Below, piece after piece: positions 53,028 to 61,057 of a stretch of 64,000 nucleotides of DNA. A program made the translations under genes and the position numbers. The notes under the pieces were generated by a model. That model made no database searches and was not told the DNA's origin. It saw only the letters and a program-made list of their open reading frames with translations. Position 1 is the first letter of the stretch. Each line of letters starts with the position of its first letter. The DNA comes from Fulvimarina sp039652615 (GTDB lineage: Bacteria; Pseudomonadota; Alphaproteobacteria; Rhizobiales; Rhizobiaceae), in assembly GCF_039652615.1 (NCBI RefSeq), contig NZ_JBDJAC010000005.1, positions 186,001-250,000 of the forward strand. The letters are read 5' to 3'.

Positions 53028-54626
53028 ATGGATTTCGAACCCAGAGATTTTTCGAGAGATGAAAGCCCCGGCACCACCGGGTCCTCCCTCGAACCGGTGT
53101 CCACCGGATCCGTCAAGCAGGCCAAGGACGGCGACGCGGGATGTCACGCCGGCAAGTCCGAACTGCTTGCGGCAGCGAAGAAGGCTGGCGCAAGCGAGGC
53201 GCTCGACCAGTACGCCAAGGACTACCCGACAGGTCCCCACGACCAGCCGCAATCCATGTGCCCGGCTTTCGGCTCGCTCCGCGTCGGGCTGCGTATGCGG
53301 CGCACGGCAACGGTCCTGTCGGGCTCGGCCTGCTGCGTCTACGGCCTCACCTTCACCTCGCATTTCTACGGTGCCCGCCGCACCGTCGGCTACGTTCCGT
53401 TTTCGTCCGAAACGCTCGTCACCGGCAAGCTGTTCGAGGATATACGCGACGCGGTCCATGAGCTCGCGGACCCCGAACTCTATGACGCGATCGTCGTCAC
53501 CAATCTGTGCGTTCCGACCGCATCCGGCGTGCCCCTGCGCCTGTTGCCGGAGACGATCGACGGCGTTCGGATCATCGGCATCGACGTTCCGGGCTTCGGT
53601 GTTCCGACCCATGCCGAGGCAAAGGACATTCTCGCCGGCGCCATGCTGAAGCGTGCTCGCGAGGAAGCCGAGGCCGGCCCTGTTTCAAGGCCGAACCGCG
53701 CTGGGACAGACAAGCCGGAAATCGCACTTCTCGGCGAGATGTTCCCGGCCGATCCGATGATTATCGGCCAGCTTCTGGAGCCCATGGGTCTTGCCGCCGG
53801 TCCGGTCGTTCCGACCCGCGAATGGCGCGAACTCTACGGCGCGCTGGATTGTGCGGCCGTGGCCGCGATCCACCCGTTCTATACGTCCTCTGTCAGAGAA
53901 TTTCAGACGGCGGGCCGACCGGTCGTGGGATCGGCACCGGTGGGTGCCGAGGGCACGGCTGACTGGCTGGCTCGCATCGGCGATGCGGCCTCGGTTCCGG
54001 CGAGCAGAATCGCGGCAGCCCAGAACGCAATCCTCCCCGCGATCAAGGGAGCGCTTGCTGGCTCGAAGATCGACGGACGCATCACGCTGTCGGGCTACGA
54101 GGGCTCCGAACTGCTGGTCGCGCGCCTCCTCGTCGAGAGCGGCGCGGACCTGCGCTATGTCGGCACCGCCTGCCCGCGCACCAAATGGTCCGATCACGAT
54201 CGCGAATGGCTCGAGGCCAAGGGCGTTCACGTCAAGTTCCGGGCCTCCCTGGAAGACGATCTTGCGGCCTTCGAGGAGTTCAAGCCCGATCTCGCCATCG
54301 GCACGACCCCGGTCGTCCAGAAGGCAAAGGAGAGCGGGACACCGTCTCTCTACTTCACCAATCTCATTTCGGCCCGTCCGCTGATGGGTCCGGCGGGAGC
54401 CGGCTCTCTCGCCGAGGTCATCAACACGGCCATTGGCTCGAAAGCCCGCTTCGATACGATGAAGGCTTTCTTCGAAGGCGTCGGCTCGGGCGACAATTCC
54501 GGCGTCTGGCCAACCGCCCCCGAAAAGAAGAAGCCCGTCTCTCGCCGCGACGACGTGCCGATCCGCGCCAAGTCGAAATTCGATGCCGTTCCCGACAGCG
54601 TGGCATCCAGCGAGGGAGGCATCTGA
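53028..54626 (+). CDS. bchY: Chlorophyllide reductase subunit BchY
   Basis: With BchZ it forms the catalytic part of chlorophyllide a reductase, which reduces ring B of the pigment. The 532 residues include AFGSLRVGLRMRRTATVLSGSACCVYGLTF, with cluster cysteines, NLCVPTASGVPLRLL and GIDVPGFGVPTHAEAKD. The N-terminal ~40 residues are a variable extension. It starts 7 bases after bchX and overlaps bchZ by one base. Confidence 0.96.
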   Translation: MDFEPRDFSRDESPGTTGSSLEPVSTGSVKQAKDGDAGCHAGKSELLAAAKKAGASEALDQYAKDYPTGPHDQPQSMCPAFGSLRVGLRMRRTATVLSGSACCVYGLTFTSHFYGARRTVGYVPFSSETLVTGKLFEDIRDAVHELADPELYDAIVVTNLCVPTASGVPLRLLPETIDGVRIIGIDVPGFGVPTHAEAKDILAGAMLKRAREEAEAGPVSRPNRAGTDKPEIALLGEMFPADPMIIGQLLEPMGLAAGPVVPTREWRELYGALDCAAVAAIHPFYTSSVREFQTAGRPVVGSAPVGAEGTADWLARIGDAASVPASRIAAAQNAILPAIKGALAGSKIDGRITLSGYEGSELLVARLLVESGADLRYVGTACPRTKWSDHDREWLEAKGVHVKFRASLEDDLAAFEEFKPDLAIGTTPVVQKAKESGTPSLYFTNLISARPLMGPAGAGSLAEVINTAIGSKARFDTMKAFFEGVGSGDNSGVWPTAPEKKKPVSRRDDVPIRAKSKFDAVPDSVASSEGGI

Positions 54627-56071
54627 TGCTGGTCCTCGACCACGATCGCGCTGGCGGCTACTGGGGCGCCGTCTACGTCTTTACCGCCATCAAGGGTTTG
54701 CAGGTCGTCATCGACGGCCCGGTGGGCTGCGAGAATCTGCCCGTCACCTCGGTCCTCCACTACACCGACGCCCTCCCGCCGCACGAGCTCCCGATCGTCG
54801 TCACGGGTCTTGCGGAAGAAAATCTCGGCCAGACCGGCACCGAGGGCGCCATGAAGCGTGCCCATGCCGTTCTCGATCCGAAGCAGCCTTCGGTCGTCGT
54901 GACCGGCTCGATCGCCGAGATGATCGGCGGCGGCGTGACGCCGGAAGGCACCAATCTCAAGCGCTTTCTGCCGCGCACGATCGACGAGGATCAGTGGCAG
55001 GCGGCGGACCGTGCGTTGAAATGGCTCTACACCGAATACGGGCCGAAGAAGCGCAGGACCAAAGAGAAGGCGGCGGACGCCAGGCCCAAGGTCAACATCG
55101 TCGGTGCGGCCTATGGCATGTTCAACATGCCGTCCGATCTCGCCGAAATCCGCCGTCTCGTCGAAGGCATCGGAGCCGAGGTCAATCTCGTCTATCCGCT
55201 CGGCAGCCATCTGAAGGATACGGCGAAACTCGACGATGCGGACGTCAATGTCTGCATGTACCGGGAGTTCGGCCGCCAGCTCTGCGAGACCCTGGAAAAG
55301 CCCTACCTCCAGGCGCCGATCGGCCTCCATTCGACGACCGCGTTCCTGCGCAAGCTCGGCGAACTGACGGGCCTCGATCCCGAGCCCTTCATCGAGCGCG
55401 AGAAGCACACCACGATCAAGCCCCTGTGGGATCTCTGGCGCTCGGTCACCCAGGATTTCTTCGGCACCGCGAGCTTCGGCATCGTCGCCAACGAAACCCA
55501 TGCCCGTGGTATTCGCCTGTTCCTCGAAGACGAGATGGGCCTGCCCTGCAAATTCGCCGTTCCCCGCAAGGCCGGCGCAAAGACACTCAACGACGAGGTC
55601 CGCGCGAAGATCAGGGACACGAAACCCCTGATTATCTTCGGCAGCTACAACGAGCGCATGTACCTCGCCGAATCCGGCGGACGATCCGCATTCATTCCGG
55701 CCTCCTTCCCGGGCGCCGCGATCCGGCGGGCCACCGGCACACCCTTCATGGGCTATGCGGGCGCAACCTATCTCGTTCAGGAGGTCTGCAACTCCCTGTT
55801 CGACGCGCTCTTCTTCATCCTGCCGCTCGGCACGGAAATGGACGCGATACCGGCTACGCCCGCACGGGAAAAATCGAGTGTCGGCTGGTCGCGCGCAGCC
55901 TCCGCCGCCCTTGAGCGGGCGATGGCGAATGAGCCGATCCTCACCCGTATTTCGGCTGCCAAGCGCTGGCGCGACGATGCCGAGCGCCGGGCGCTCGCCG
56001 AAGATGCCATCGCCGTCGAGCTGAAACATCTCGACCCGTCCATTCTCGGCGAAGAGGAGACTGCCGGATGA
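54626..56071 (+). CDS. bchZ: Chlorophyllide reductase subunit BchZ
   Basis: Partner of BchY. The 481-residue product begins MLVLDHDRAGGYWGAVYVFTAIKGLQVVIDGPVGCENLPV, with the cluster cysteine, and contains VVTGSIAEMIGGGV and ASFPGAAIRRATGTPFMGYAGATYLVQEVCN. The usual C-terminal KRWRDDAERRA segment is present. The start is fixed by the TGATG junction with bchY. The puf operon begins 52 bases downstream. Confidence 0.96.
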   Translation: MLVLDHDRAGGYWGAVYVFTAIKGLQVVIDGPVGCENLPVTSVLHYTDALPPHELPIVVTGLAEENLGQTGTEGAMKRAHAVLDPKQPSVVVTGSIAEMIGGGVTPEGTNLKRFLPRTIDEDQWQAADRALKWLYTEYGPKKRRTKEKAADARPKVNIVGAAYGMFNMPSDLAEIRRLVEGIGAEVNLVYPLGSHLKDTAKLDDADVNVCMYREFGRQLCETLEKPYLQAPIGLHSTTAFLRKLGELTGLDPEPFIEREKHTTIKPLWDLWRSVTQDFFGTASFGIVANETHARGIRLFLEDEMGLPCKFAVPRKAGAKTLNDEVRAKIRDTKPLIIFGSYNERMYLAESGGRSAFIPASFPGAAIRRATGTPFMGYAGATYLVQEVCNSLFDALFFILPLGTEMDAIPATPAREKSSVGWSRAASAALERAMANEPILTRISAAKRWRDDAERRALAEDAIAVELKHLDPSILGEEETAG

Positions 56072-56123
56072 TCCGCCTCTCCCCTTCCCGTCTCGATCAC
56101 CAACCAGCCAAGGAGGATATCCG

Positions 56124-56351
56124 ATGAGCCTGACAACCCGACAAGCACCTTCGCTTTTTTCGTCGGAGCGGCGTGAATATCGGCTGATCTACGCCCTCAG
56201 CTTTCCGCTTTTTCTCGCGGTAGCCCTCCTGTCGCGCCTTCTGCCGGCCTCCCTGAGGCCGCTTCCCTTCGAGCGTGGCCGCTTTTTCGCGGTCCTCTCC
56301 GACGCGCGCCAGACGGCGCACTCGGTGCTGCCCTTCGCATTCATGCGCTGA
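56124..56351 (+). CDS. pufQ: PufQ, bacteriochlorophyll-related small membrane protein
   Basis: A 75-residue protein at the head of the puf operon. It has the YRLIYALSFPLFLAVALLSRLLP membrane segment and the C-terminal GRFFAVLSDARQTAHSVLPF, both of which fit PufQ. PufQ is needed for normal bacteriochlorophyll formation in R. capsulatus, perhaps as a carrier. A very strong ribosome binding site, AAGGAGGA, precedes it. The match to PufQ is from size, position and the membrane segment. Confidence 0.8.
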   Translation: MSLTTRQAPSLFSSERREYRLIYALSFPLFLAVALLSRLLPASLRPLPFERGRFFAVLSDARQTAHSVLPFAFMR

Positions 56352-56431
56352 CGCTCGTGACCAGCTTCCATCGCCAGGTCTTTGTGTTGGACGTGGCGAC
56401 GTGAAGGCATCCGAAACAACGGAGAAAGGTA

Positions 56432-56656
56432 ATGTCCAATACATCCAGTACCGCGTCTGACGCGGGCACGCTCACCGGTCTGACCGAAAGAGAAGCAAAC
56501 GAGTTCAACTCGCTCTTCCTGAAGTCCTTCGCCGGTTTCACCTTGGTTGCCGTGATCGCCCACATCCTCGTCTGGATCTGGCGCCCGTGGCTCCAGACCC
56601 CTGAAGTTGCGGCGAGCCTCGATATCGCTCATCCGCTGCTGTCGATGTTTACCTAA
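56432..56656 (+). CDS. pufB: Light-harvesting 1 beta subunit
   Basis: A 74-residue LH1 beta polypeptide. It has the conserved GLTEREANEFNSLFLKSFAGF region and a single membrane helix with the bacteriochlorophyll-binding histidine in AVIAHILVWIWRPWL. The N-terminal ~15 residues (Ser/Thr/Ala-rich) are longer than usual. A GGAGAAAGG ribosome binding site precedes the ATG. Confidence 0.97.
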   Translation: MSNTSSTASDAGTLTGLTEREANEFNSLFLKSFAGFTLVAVIAHILVWIWRPWLQTPEVAASLDIAHPLLSMFT

Positions 56657-56670
56657 CGGAGGCGAATCCT

Positions 56671-56862
56671 ATGGGTCAGATCTGGTTACTTTTCGATCCG
56701 CGTCGCGCGCTGATCGGGCTCTTCACCTTCCTTCTGGTGTTGGCTCTTCTCATCCACTTCATCCTGCTGTCCACCGCCCGCTACAACTGGCTGGCGAACC
56801 CCTCCGCTGAAAGCGGCGCACAGCAGTCGAGTTCGCTCGTCCTCGATCACAAGATCGTCTGA
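56671..56862 (+). CDS. pufA: Light-harvesting 1 alpha subunit
   Basis: A 63-residue LH1 alpha polypeptide. It has IWLLFDPRRALIGLFTFLLVLALLIHFILLSTARYNWL, with the pigment-binding histidine in LLIHF and the conserved YNWL. The C-terminal ~20 residues are polar and are probably trimmed in the mature protein, as in relatives. It starts 14 bases after pufB. Confidence 0.97.
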   Translation: MGQIWLLFDPRRALIGLFTFLLVLALLIHFILLSTARYNWLANPSAESGAQQSSSLVLDHKIV

Positions 56863-56880
56863 CGACGGACTGCTGATCTC

Positions 56881-56912
56881 ACCGGGGGCGACGACGCCCC
56901 GTCGGCCCCGGT
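56881..56912 (+). other. Intercistronic stem-loop between pufA and pufL
   Basis: ACCGGGGGCGAC pairs with GTCGGCCCCGGT (11 of 12 pairs) around an 8-base loop, followed by TTTTC. In Rhodobacter such a hairpin stabilises the upstream pufBA mRNA, giving more LH1 than reaction-centre protein. The same role is inferred here. Confidence 0.8.
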
Positions 56913-56955
56913 TTTCAACCAATAAGCATGTCACCGCTTGAGGGAGTCAGCAGCC

Positions 56956-57795
56956 ATGGCGATGCTGTCATTTGAACGAAAATACAGGGTACGTGGCGGA
57001 ACACTCGTCGGCGGCGACTTGTTCGATTTCTGGGTTGGCCCCTTTTACGTCGGCTTTTTCGGCGTCACTGCGATCTTCTTCGCACTCCTTGGTTCTCTCC
57101 TGATCTTTTACGATATCAGTCAGGGCACAGAGACGAACATCTTCGCCTTCTCGGTCAACCCGCCATCCATAAAATACGGCCTTGGTCTCGCCCCTCTCGA
57201 CGAGGGCGGCATCTGGCAGATCGTCTCGATCTGCGCCGTCGGTGCCTTCAGCTCCTGGGCTTTGCGCGAGATCGAAATTTGCCGAAAGCTCGGTATCGGC
57301 TGGCACGTTCCAATCGCTTATGCGACCGCAGTCTTCGCCTATGTTTCGCTCGTCGTCATCCGTCCCCTGCTTCTCGGGGCCTGGGGCCACGGCTTTCCCT
57401 ACGGCATCATGAGCCATCTCGACTGGGTTTCGAACGTCGGCTACCAGTTCCTGCACTTCCACTACAACCCGGCGCACATGCTTGCGGTGACGTTCTTCTT
57501 CACCACGACGATGTTCCTCGGCCTTCACGCAGGCGTCATCCTTGGTGCGGTCAATCCGCCAAAGGGCGAACCGGTCAAGTATGGCGAAACCGAGAACGCC
57601 TATTTCCGCGATTACATCGCCTATTCCGTAGGGCCTTACGGCATCCACCGGCTGGGACTGTTCTTTGCGTTGAACGCCGGGTTCTGGAGCGCGATCTGCA
57701 TCATCATTTCTGGTCCGTTCATGGATCGCGGCTGGCCGTATTTCTTCGACTTCTTCCTCCAAACGCCTGCCGCTATCGGCAACATTTCCTACTGA
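56956..57795 (+). CDS. pufL: Photosynthetic reaction centre L subunit
   Basis: A core membrane subunit of the type II reaction centre. The 279-residue protein has five membrane helices. The pigment- and iron-ligand histidines are seen in SNVGYQFLHFHYNPAHM and GLHAGVI and in GIHRLGLFFALNAGFW. The frame could begin at a TTG at 56938, but the ATG at 56956 yields the normal N-terminus MAMLSFERKYRVRGGT. Confidence 0.98.
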   Translation: MAMLSFERKYRVRGGTLVGGDLFDFWVGPFYVGFFGVTAIFFALLGSLLIFYDISQGTETNIFAFSVNPPSIKYGLGLAPLDEGGIWQIVSICAVGAFSSWALREIEICRKLGIGWHVPIAYATAVFAYVSLVVIRPLLLGAWGHGFPYGIMSHLDWVSNVGYQFLHFHYNPAHMLAVTFFFTTTMFLGLHAGVILGAVNPPKGEPVKYGETENAYFRDYIAYSVGPYGIHRLGLFFALNAGFWSAICIIISGPFMDRGWPYFFDFFLQTPAAIGNISY

Positions 57796-57806
57796 GGGGG
57801 TGAACC

Positions 57807-58790
57807 ATGGCCTACTATTCCTCCATATATTTTCGCTCCCAGGTTCGCGGTCCCTTCGATCCAGGCGTCTCTCTGCCGAAGAGCGACGTGCCGCGAATCC
57901 AGGTGAATGCTTTTAGCTACTGGCTCGGCAAGATCGGCGATCCGCAGCTTGGACCGCTCTATCTCGGCTGGTCCGGCGCGCTCTCGCTTGCCTTCGGCTT
58001 CATCGCCATCGAGATCATCGGCCTCAACATGTGGGCCTCGGTTGGCTGGGACCCTTACGCCTTTGTGCGCAACCTTCCCTTCCTCTCCCTCGATCCGCCG
58101 CCGGCCAAATACGGGCTCAATCCGCTCGTTCCGCTCGGCGATGGCGGCTGGTGGATCCTGGCCGGCTTCTTCCTGACGACCTCCATCCTCCTCTGGTGGG
58201 TCCGCAGCTATACGAGGGCGCGGGCGCTCGGCATGGGCACCCATACGAGCTGGGCCTTCGCCTCGGCGATCTTCCTCTATCTTTCGCTCGGTCTTTTCCG
58301 TCCCATTCTGATGGGTTCCTGGTCGGAAGCGGTGCCTTTTGGCCTGATCACGCATCTGAACTGGACCGCGTCGGTCTCGGTGCTTTACGGCAACTGGTAC
58401 TACAATCCGTTCCACATGCTTTCGATCGTCTTCCTCTACGGCTCGACGATGCTCTTTGCGATGCACGGCGCGACCATTCTCGCGGTGTCTCGCTTCGGTG
58501 GCGAGCGTGAGGCGGAAGAAATCGTCGATCGCGGCACTGCAGCGGAACGTGCTGGCCTCTTCTGGCGCTGGACCATGGGCTTCAACGCCTCGTATGAATC
58601 CATTCACCGCTGGGCATGGTGGTTCGCTGTCCTGACGACCTTCTGCGGCGCGATCGGCGTCCTCCTCACAGGAACGGTCGTCGACAACTGGTATCTGTGG
58701 GGCGTCAAGCACGGAATCGCGCCGACCTACCCATCGGTCTATCCCGACTTCCCGATTCCCAGCGGTGCTATTCCGGGGGCAGGACAATGA
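57807..58790 (+). CDS. pufM: Photosynthetic reaction centre M subunit
   Basis: The partner of PufL. The 327 residues include five membrane helices, the special-pair region WTASVSVLYGNWYYNPFHMLSI, LFAMHGATILAVSRFGGEREAEEIVDRGTAAERAGLFWRWTMGFNASYESIHRWAWW with histidine iron ligands, and a C-terminal extension (to PGAGQ) typical of M subunits that bind a PufC cytochrome. The start is 11 bases after pufL. Confidence 0.98.
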   Translation: MAYYSSIYFRSQVRGPFDPGVSLPKSDVPRIQVNAFSYWLGKIGDPQLGPLYLGWSGALSLAFGFIAIEIIGLNMWASVGWDPYAFVRNLPFLSLDPPPAKYGLNPLVPLGDGGWWILAGFFLTTSILLWWVRSYTRARALGMGTHTSWAFASAIFLYLSLGLFRPILMGSWSEAVPFGLITHLNWTASVSVLYGNWYYNPFHMLSIVFLYGSTMLFAMHGATILAVSRFGGEREAEEIVDRGTAAERAGLFWRWTMGFNASYESIHRWAWWFAVLTTFCGAIGVLLTGTVVDNWYLWGVKHGIAPTYPSVYPDFPIPSGAIPGAGQ

Positions 58791-60547
58791 GCAACGAACG
58801 CAAGAAACGCGCGGCGCCCAAACATCGCGTCGCACCCATAATCCTGGGCGTCTTCGCCCTAGCCGCCGGTATCATTGTCCTCACCGTTCCGCCCTGGGTG
58901 CTTCCGCCTATCGATGCGGAAGAGACCGGGCCGGCAGCGATCGAGATGGTCCAGTTCAGGGACGGGGACAGAAAGCCCGACGAGCTTCTCCCCGAGGCTC
59001 CGCCGCCGGCGGAGCCTTATGAGGGCGAACTGAAGGCGAGTGAAGCCTATGAAAACGTCGAAGTGCTCGGAGATCTCAGCGAAGGCGAGTTCACTCGCCT
59101 GATGCTTGCGATCACCGAGTGGGTATCGCCGGATCAGGGCTGCGAATACTGTCACAATGTCGAGGAAGGCTTTGCTTCGGACAGTGTCTACACCAAGGTC
59201 GTCGCTCGCCAGATGCTTGAAATGACCCGTAACATCAACACCAACTGGCCGGAACACGTCGCGCCTGCGGGCGTCACCTGTTACACCTGCCATCGCGGCC
59301 AGAACGTGCCAGCGCAGAGCTGGTACGATCAGAAGGAGCCGGACGGCAGCCAGTTCCTGGGTAAGCCGCGGCCTTGGTATCTGGAAGCAAAGACCATCCG
59401 TCAGTTCTTTCCCTCCGTGCCTTATGCCAAATACCTCGGGAAGGATCCGGCTACGGCAAACATCCAGTCGCGTGATCCTTTGGTGAGCACATCGGGCAAG
59501 GCGGAAGTGGCGCTCGAGCAGACCGCCGAGAACCTCTACCTTTTCATGATGCAGCAGTCGAACGCCCTCGGCGTCAACTGCACCTACTGCCACAACTCCC
59601 GCGCCTTCTGGGACTGGTCCCAGTCGACGCCATTCCGCTGGATCGCCTATTGGGGCATTCGCATGTCCCGTCAGATTAACGTCGAATACATCGAGCCGCT
59701 CAAGGACGTCTTCCCGCCGGAACGTCTCGGCCCGCTCGGTGATCCGGCCAAGGTCCATTGCGGCACCTGCCATCGCGGCGAACCTCAGCCTCTTCAGGGC
59801 TACGAGCTGATGCACTCCTTCACAGCCGGCCTCTCCGAAGACGGCAAAGTGCCGGACCCTTCGCCGAAAGAGGCGATCCTTCTTGGCAAGGCGATTCCGG
59901 TCGCCCAGACTGGGTCCGATACCCAAACCCAGCCGCAGCCGCAGCCCGCTCCAGTCAGCGAAACGGCTATCGAGCAATCGGTGGCTCCGGATGGCGGACA
60001 GGGCAATGGGGAGGGCGTCGAGTATAAGTCCCAGCAGGATCCGCAGAAGGGTGAAGAACCATCCGCTATCGACAATACAACGGAGGCCTTGCCGCCCGAA
60101 ACGCCTGGCGAAGCATCGCCTCCCGGTGAATTCCCGACCGGCGTCGATGCCCCCAGTGGGTCTGACCCGCAACAGCTCCGTCCCAGCACCTCCATGCAGG
60201 AGAGCGACACGCAGGACGACGCACCTTCCGCAGGCGATCCCGGCACCGGAATGCCGAGCGAAGGTGGCGACCAATCGTCCCCTGGTAAGACTGGCGTCCA
60301 AGGCGAATCCACTCAAACGCCTGAAAACGAGGGTAGCACCGCCATGGACCCCGGCCAGTCGTCTTCGGACGCCGGTTCCGGGGACGCCAAAGCCTCCGAA
60401 GGCAATCAGTCTTCGGGTAGCGAGGCTTCCGGCAGTGGCGGATCAGAGGATGCCAGCAACGGCTCCGAAGCCTCCAGCCCATCGAGCGGACAATCCGGAG
60501 GCAGCTCACGCCCTTCGATCGTGATCGTGCCCCGCTCGACGAACTGA
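58787..60547 (+). CDS. pufC: Reaction centre tetraheme cytochrome c subunit with long C-terminal tail
   Basis: Donates electrons to the photo-oxidised special pair. The first ~360 of 586 residues form a standard PufC with four heme motifs: CEYCH (119-123), CYTCH (165-169), CTYCH (265-269) and CGTCH (325-329). There is no lipobox cysteine, so the membrane segment at about 16-36 is probably an uncleaved anchor. From about residue 371 a ~215-residue tail rich in Ser, Gly, Glu, Pro, Gln and Asp follows, without cysteines; most PufC proteins end by ~370. The ATG overlaps the pufM stop as ATGA. Confidence 0.96.
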   Translation: MSNERKKRAAPKHRVAPIILGVFALAAGIIVLTVPPWVLPPIDAEETGPAAIEMVQFRDGDRKPDELLPEAPPPAEPYEGELKASEAYENVEVLGDLSEGEFTRLMLAITEWVSPDQGCEYCHNVEEGFASDSVYTKVVARQMLEMTRNINTNWPEHVAPAGVTCYTCHRGQNVPAQSWYDQKEPDGSQFLGKPRPWYLEAKTIRQFFPSVPYAKYLGKDPATANIQSRDPLVSTSGKAEVALEQTAENLYLFMMQQSNALGVNCTYCHNSRAFWDWSQSTPFRWIAYWGIRMSRQINVEYIEPLKDVFPPERLGPLGDPAKVHCGTCHRGEPQPLQGYELMHSFTAGLSEDGKVPDPSPKEAILLGKAIPVAQTGSDTQTQPQPQPAPVSETAIEQSVAPDGGQGNGEGVEYKSQQDPQKGEEPSAIDNTTEALPPETPGEASPPGEFPTGVDAPSGSDPQQLRPSTSMQESDTQDDAPSAGDPGTGMPSEGGDQSSPGKTGVQGESTQTPENEGSTAMDPGQSSSDAGSGDAKASEGNQSSGSEASGSGGSEDASNGSEASSPSSGQSGGSSRPSIVIVPRSTN

Positions 60548-60578
60548 CCAGGAACGACAAACCTGAGTAGAAGCCCTG

Positions 60579-60613
60579 ATCCCCCGAGCGAACAGCTCGG
60601 GGGATTTCTTTTT
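60579..60613 (+). terminator. Rho-independent terminator of the puf operon
   Basis: ATCCCCCGAGC pairs perfectly with GCTCGGGGGAT (11 bp, loop GAACA) and is followed by TTCTTTTTG. It lies 31 bases after the pufC stop and closes the crtF/bchCXYZ-puf transcription run. Confidence 0.93.
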
Positions 60614-61057
60614 GCGCAGACGTAATACCGCCGGACGAATGAATTGACCCGTTGGGTCAATCCACGCCCGGCAAACGGCTCAAACGCCGCTCGGGCTGCC
60701 GACGACCCATGAAACCGATGGTTTCAAAGGTCCGCCGGTATAAGACCGATGGAAGCCTGAGCTGTGCGTCAGGCGCGAATTGGCCCAAGGGTCAAATCAT
60801 TTGTACGGTGGGATGAGAGCATGCTGGCGCAGCGCGACAAACCTATCGGGAATATCTTTAGAGCGGCGACGCAAAAAGCGGCCACGGATCGTGAATTCCG
60901 GCATATCCATGGACATCCGAGCGCAGTCCGGGCGCAGCCAGGCGACCTCTTCAACTGAAAATGGAATTGGTCCCATCGAATTGCGGCGTCATCCCGCTTT
61001 CCAAACGTCTCCTGCCCTTTATCTTCTTTCAAAGACTGGGATGGGACGAAGAGTATC
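60614..61057. promoter_or_regulatory. Leader region of the potassium transporter gene with three palindromes
   Basis: The 444-base gap has no convincing gene. It holds ATTGACCC-GTT-GGGTCAAT (60643-60661), the related ATTGGCCC-AA-GGGTCAAAT (60779-60797), and TGAAACC-GAT-GGTTTCA (60710-60726). Two copies of one palindrome suggest a repressor or activator acting on the gene at 61058; the regulator is unknown. Confidence 0.5.

Noticed and set aside
60764..60958. A 64-codon plus-strand frame before the potassium transporter gene
   Set aside because: It overlaps the second palindrome of the leader region and shows no sign of selection as a protein.
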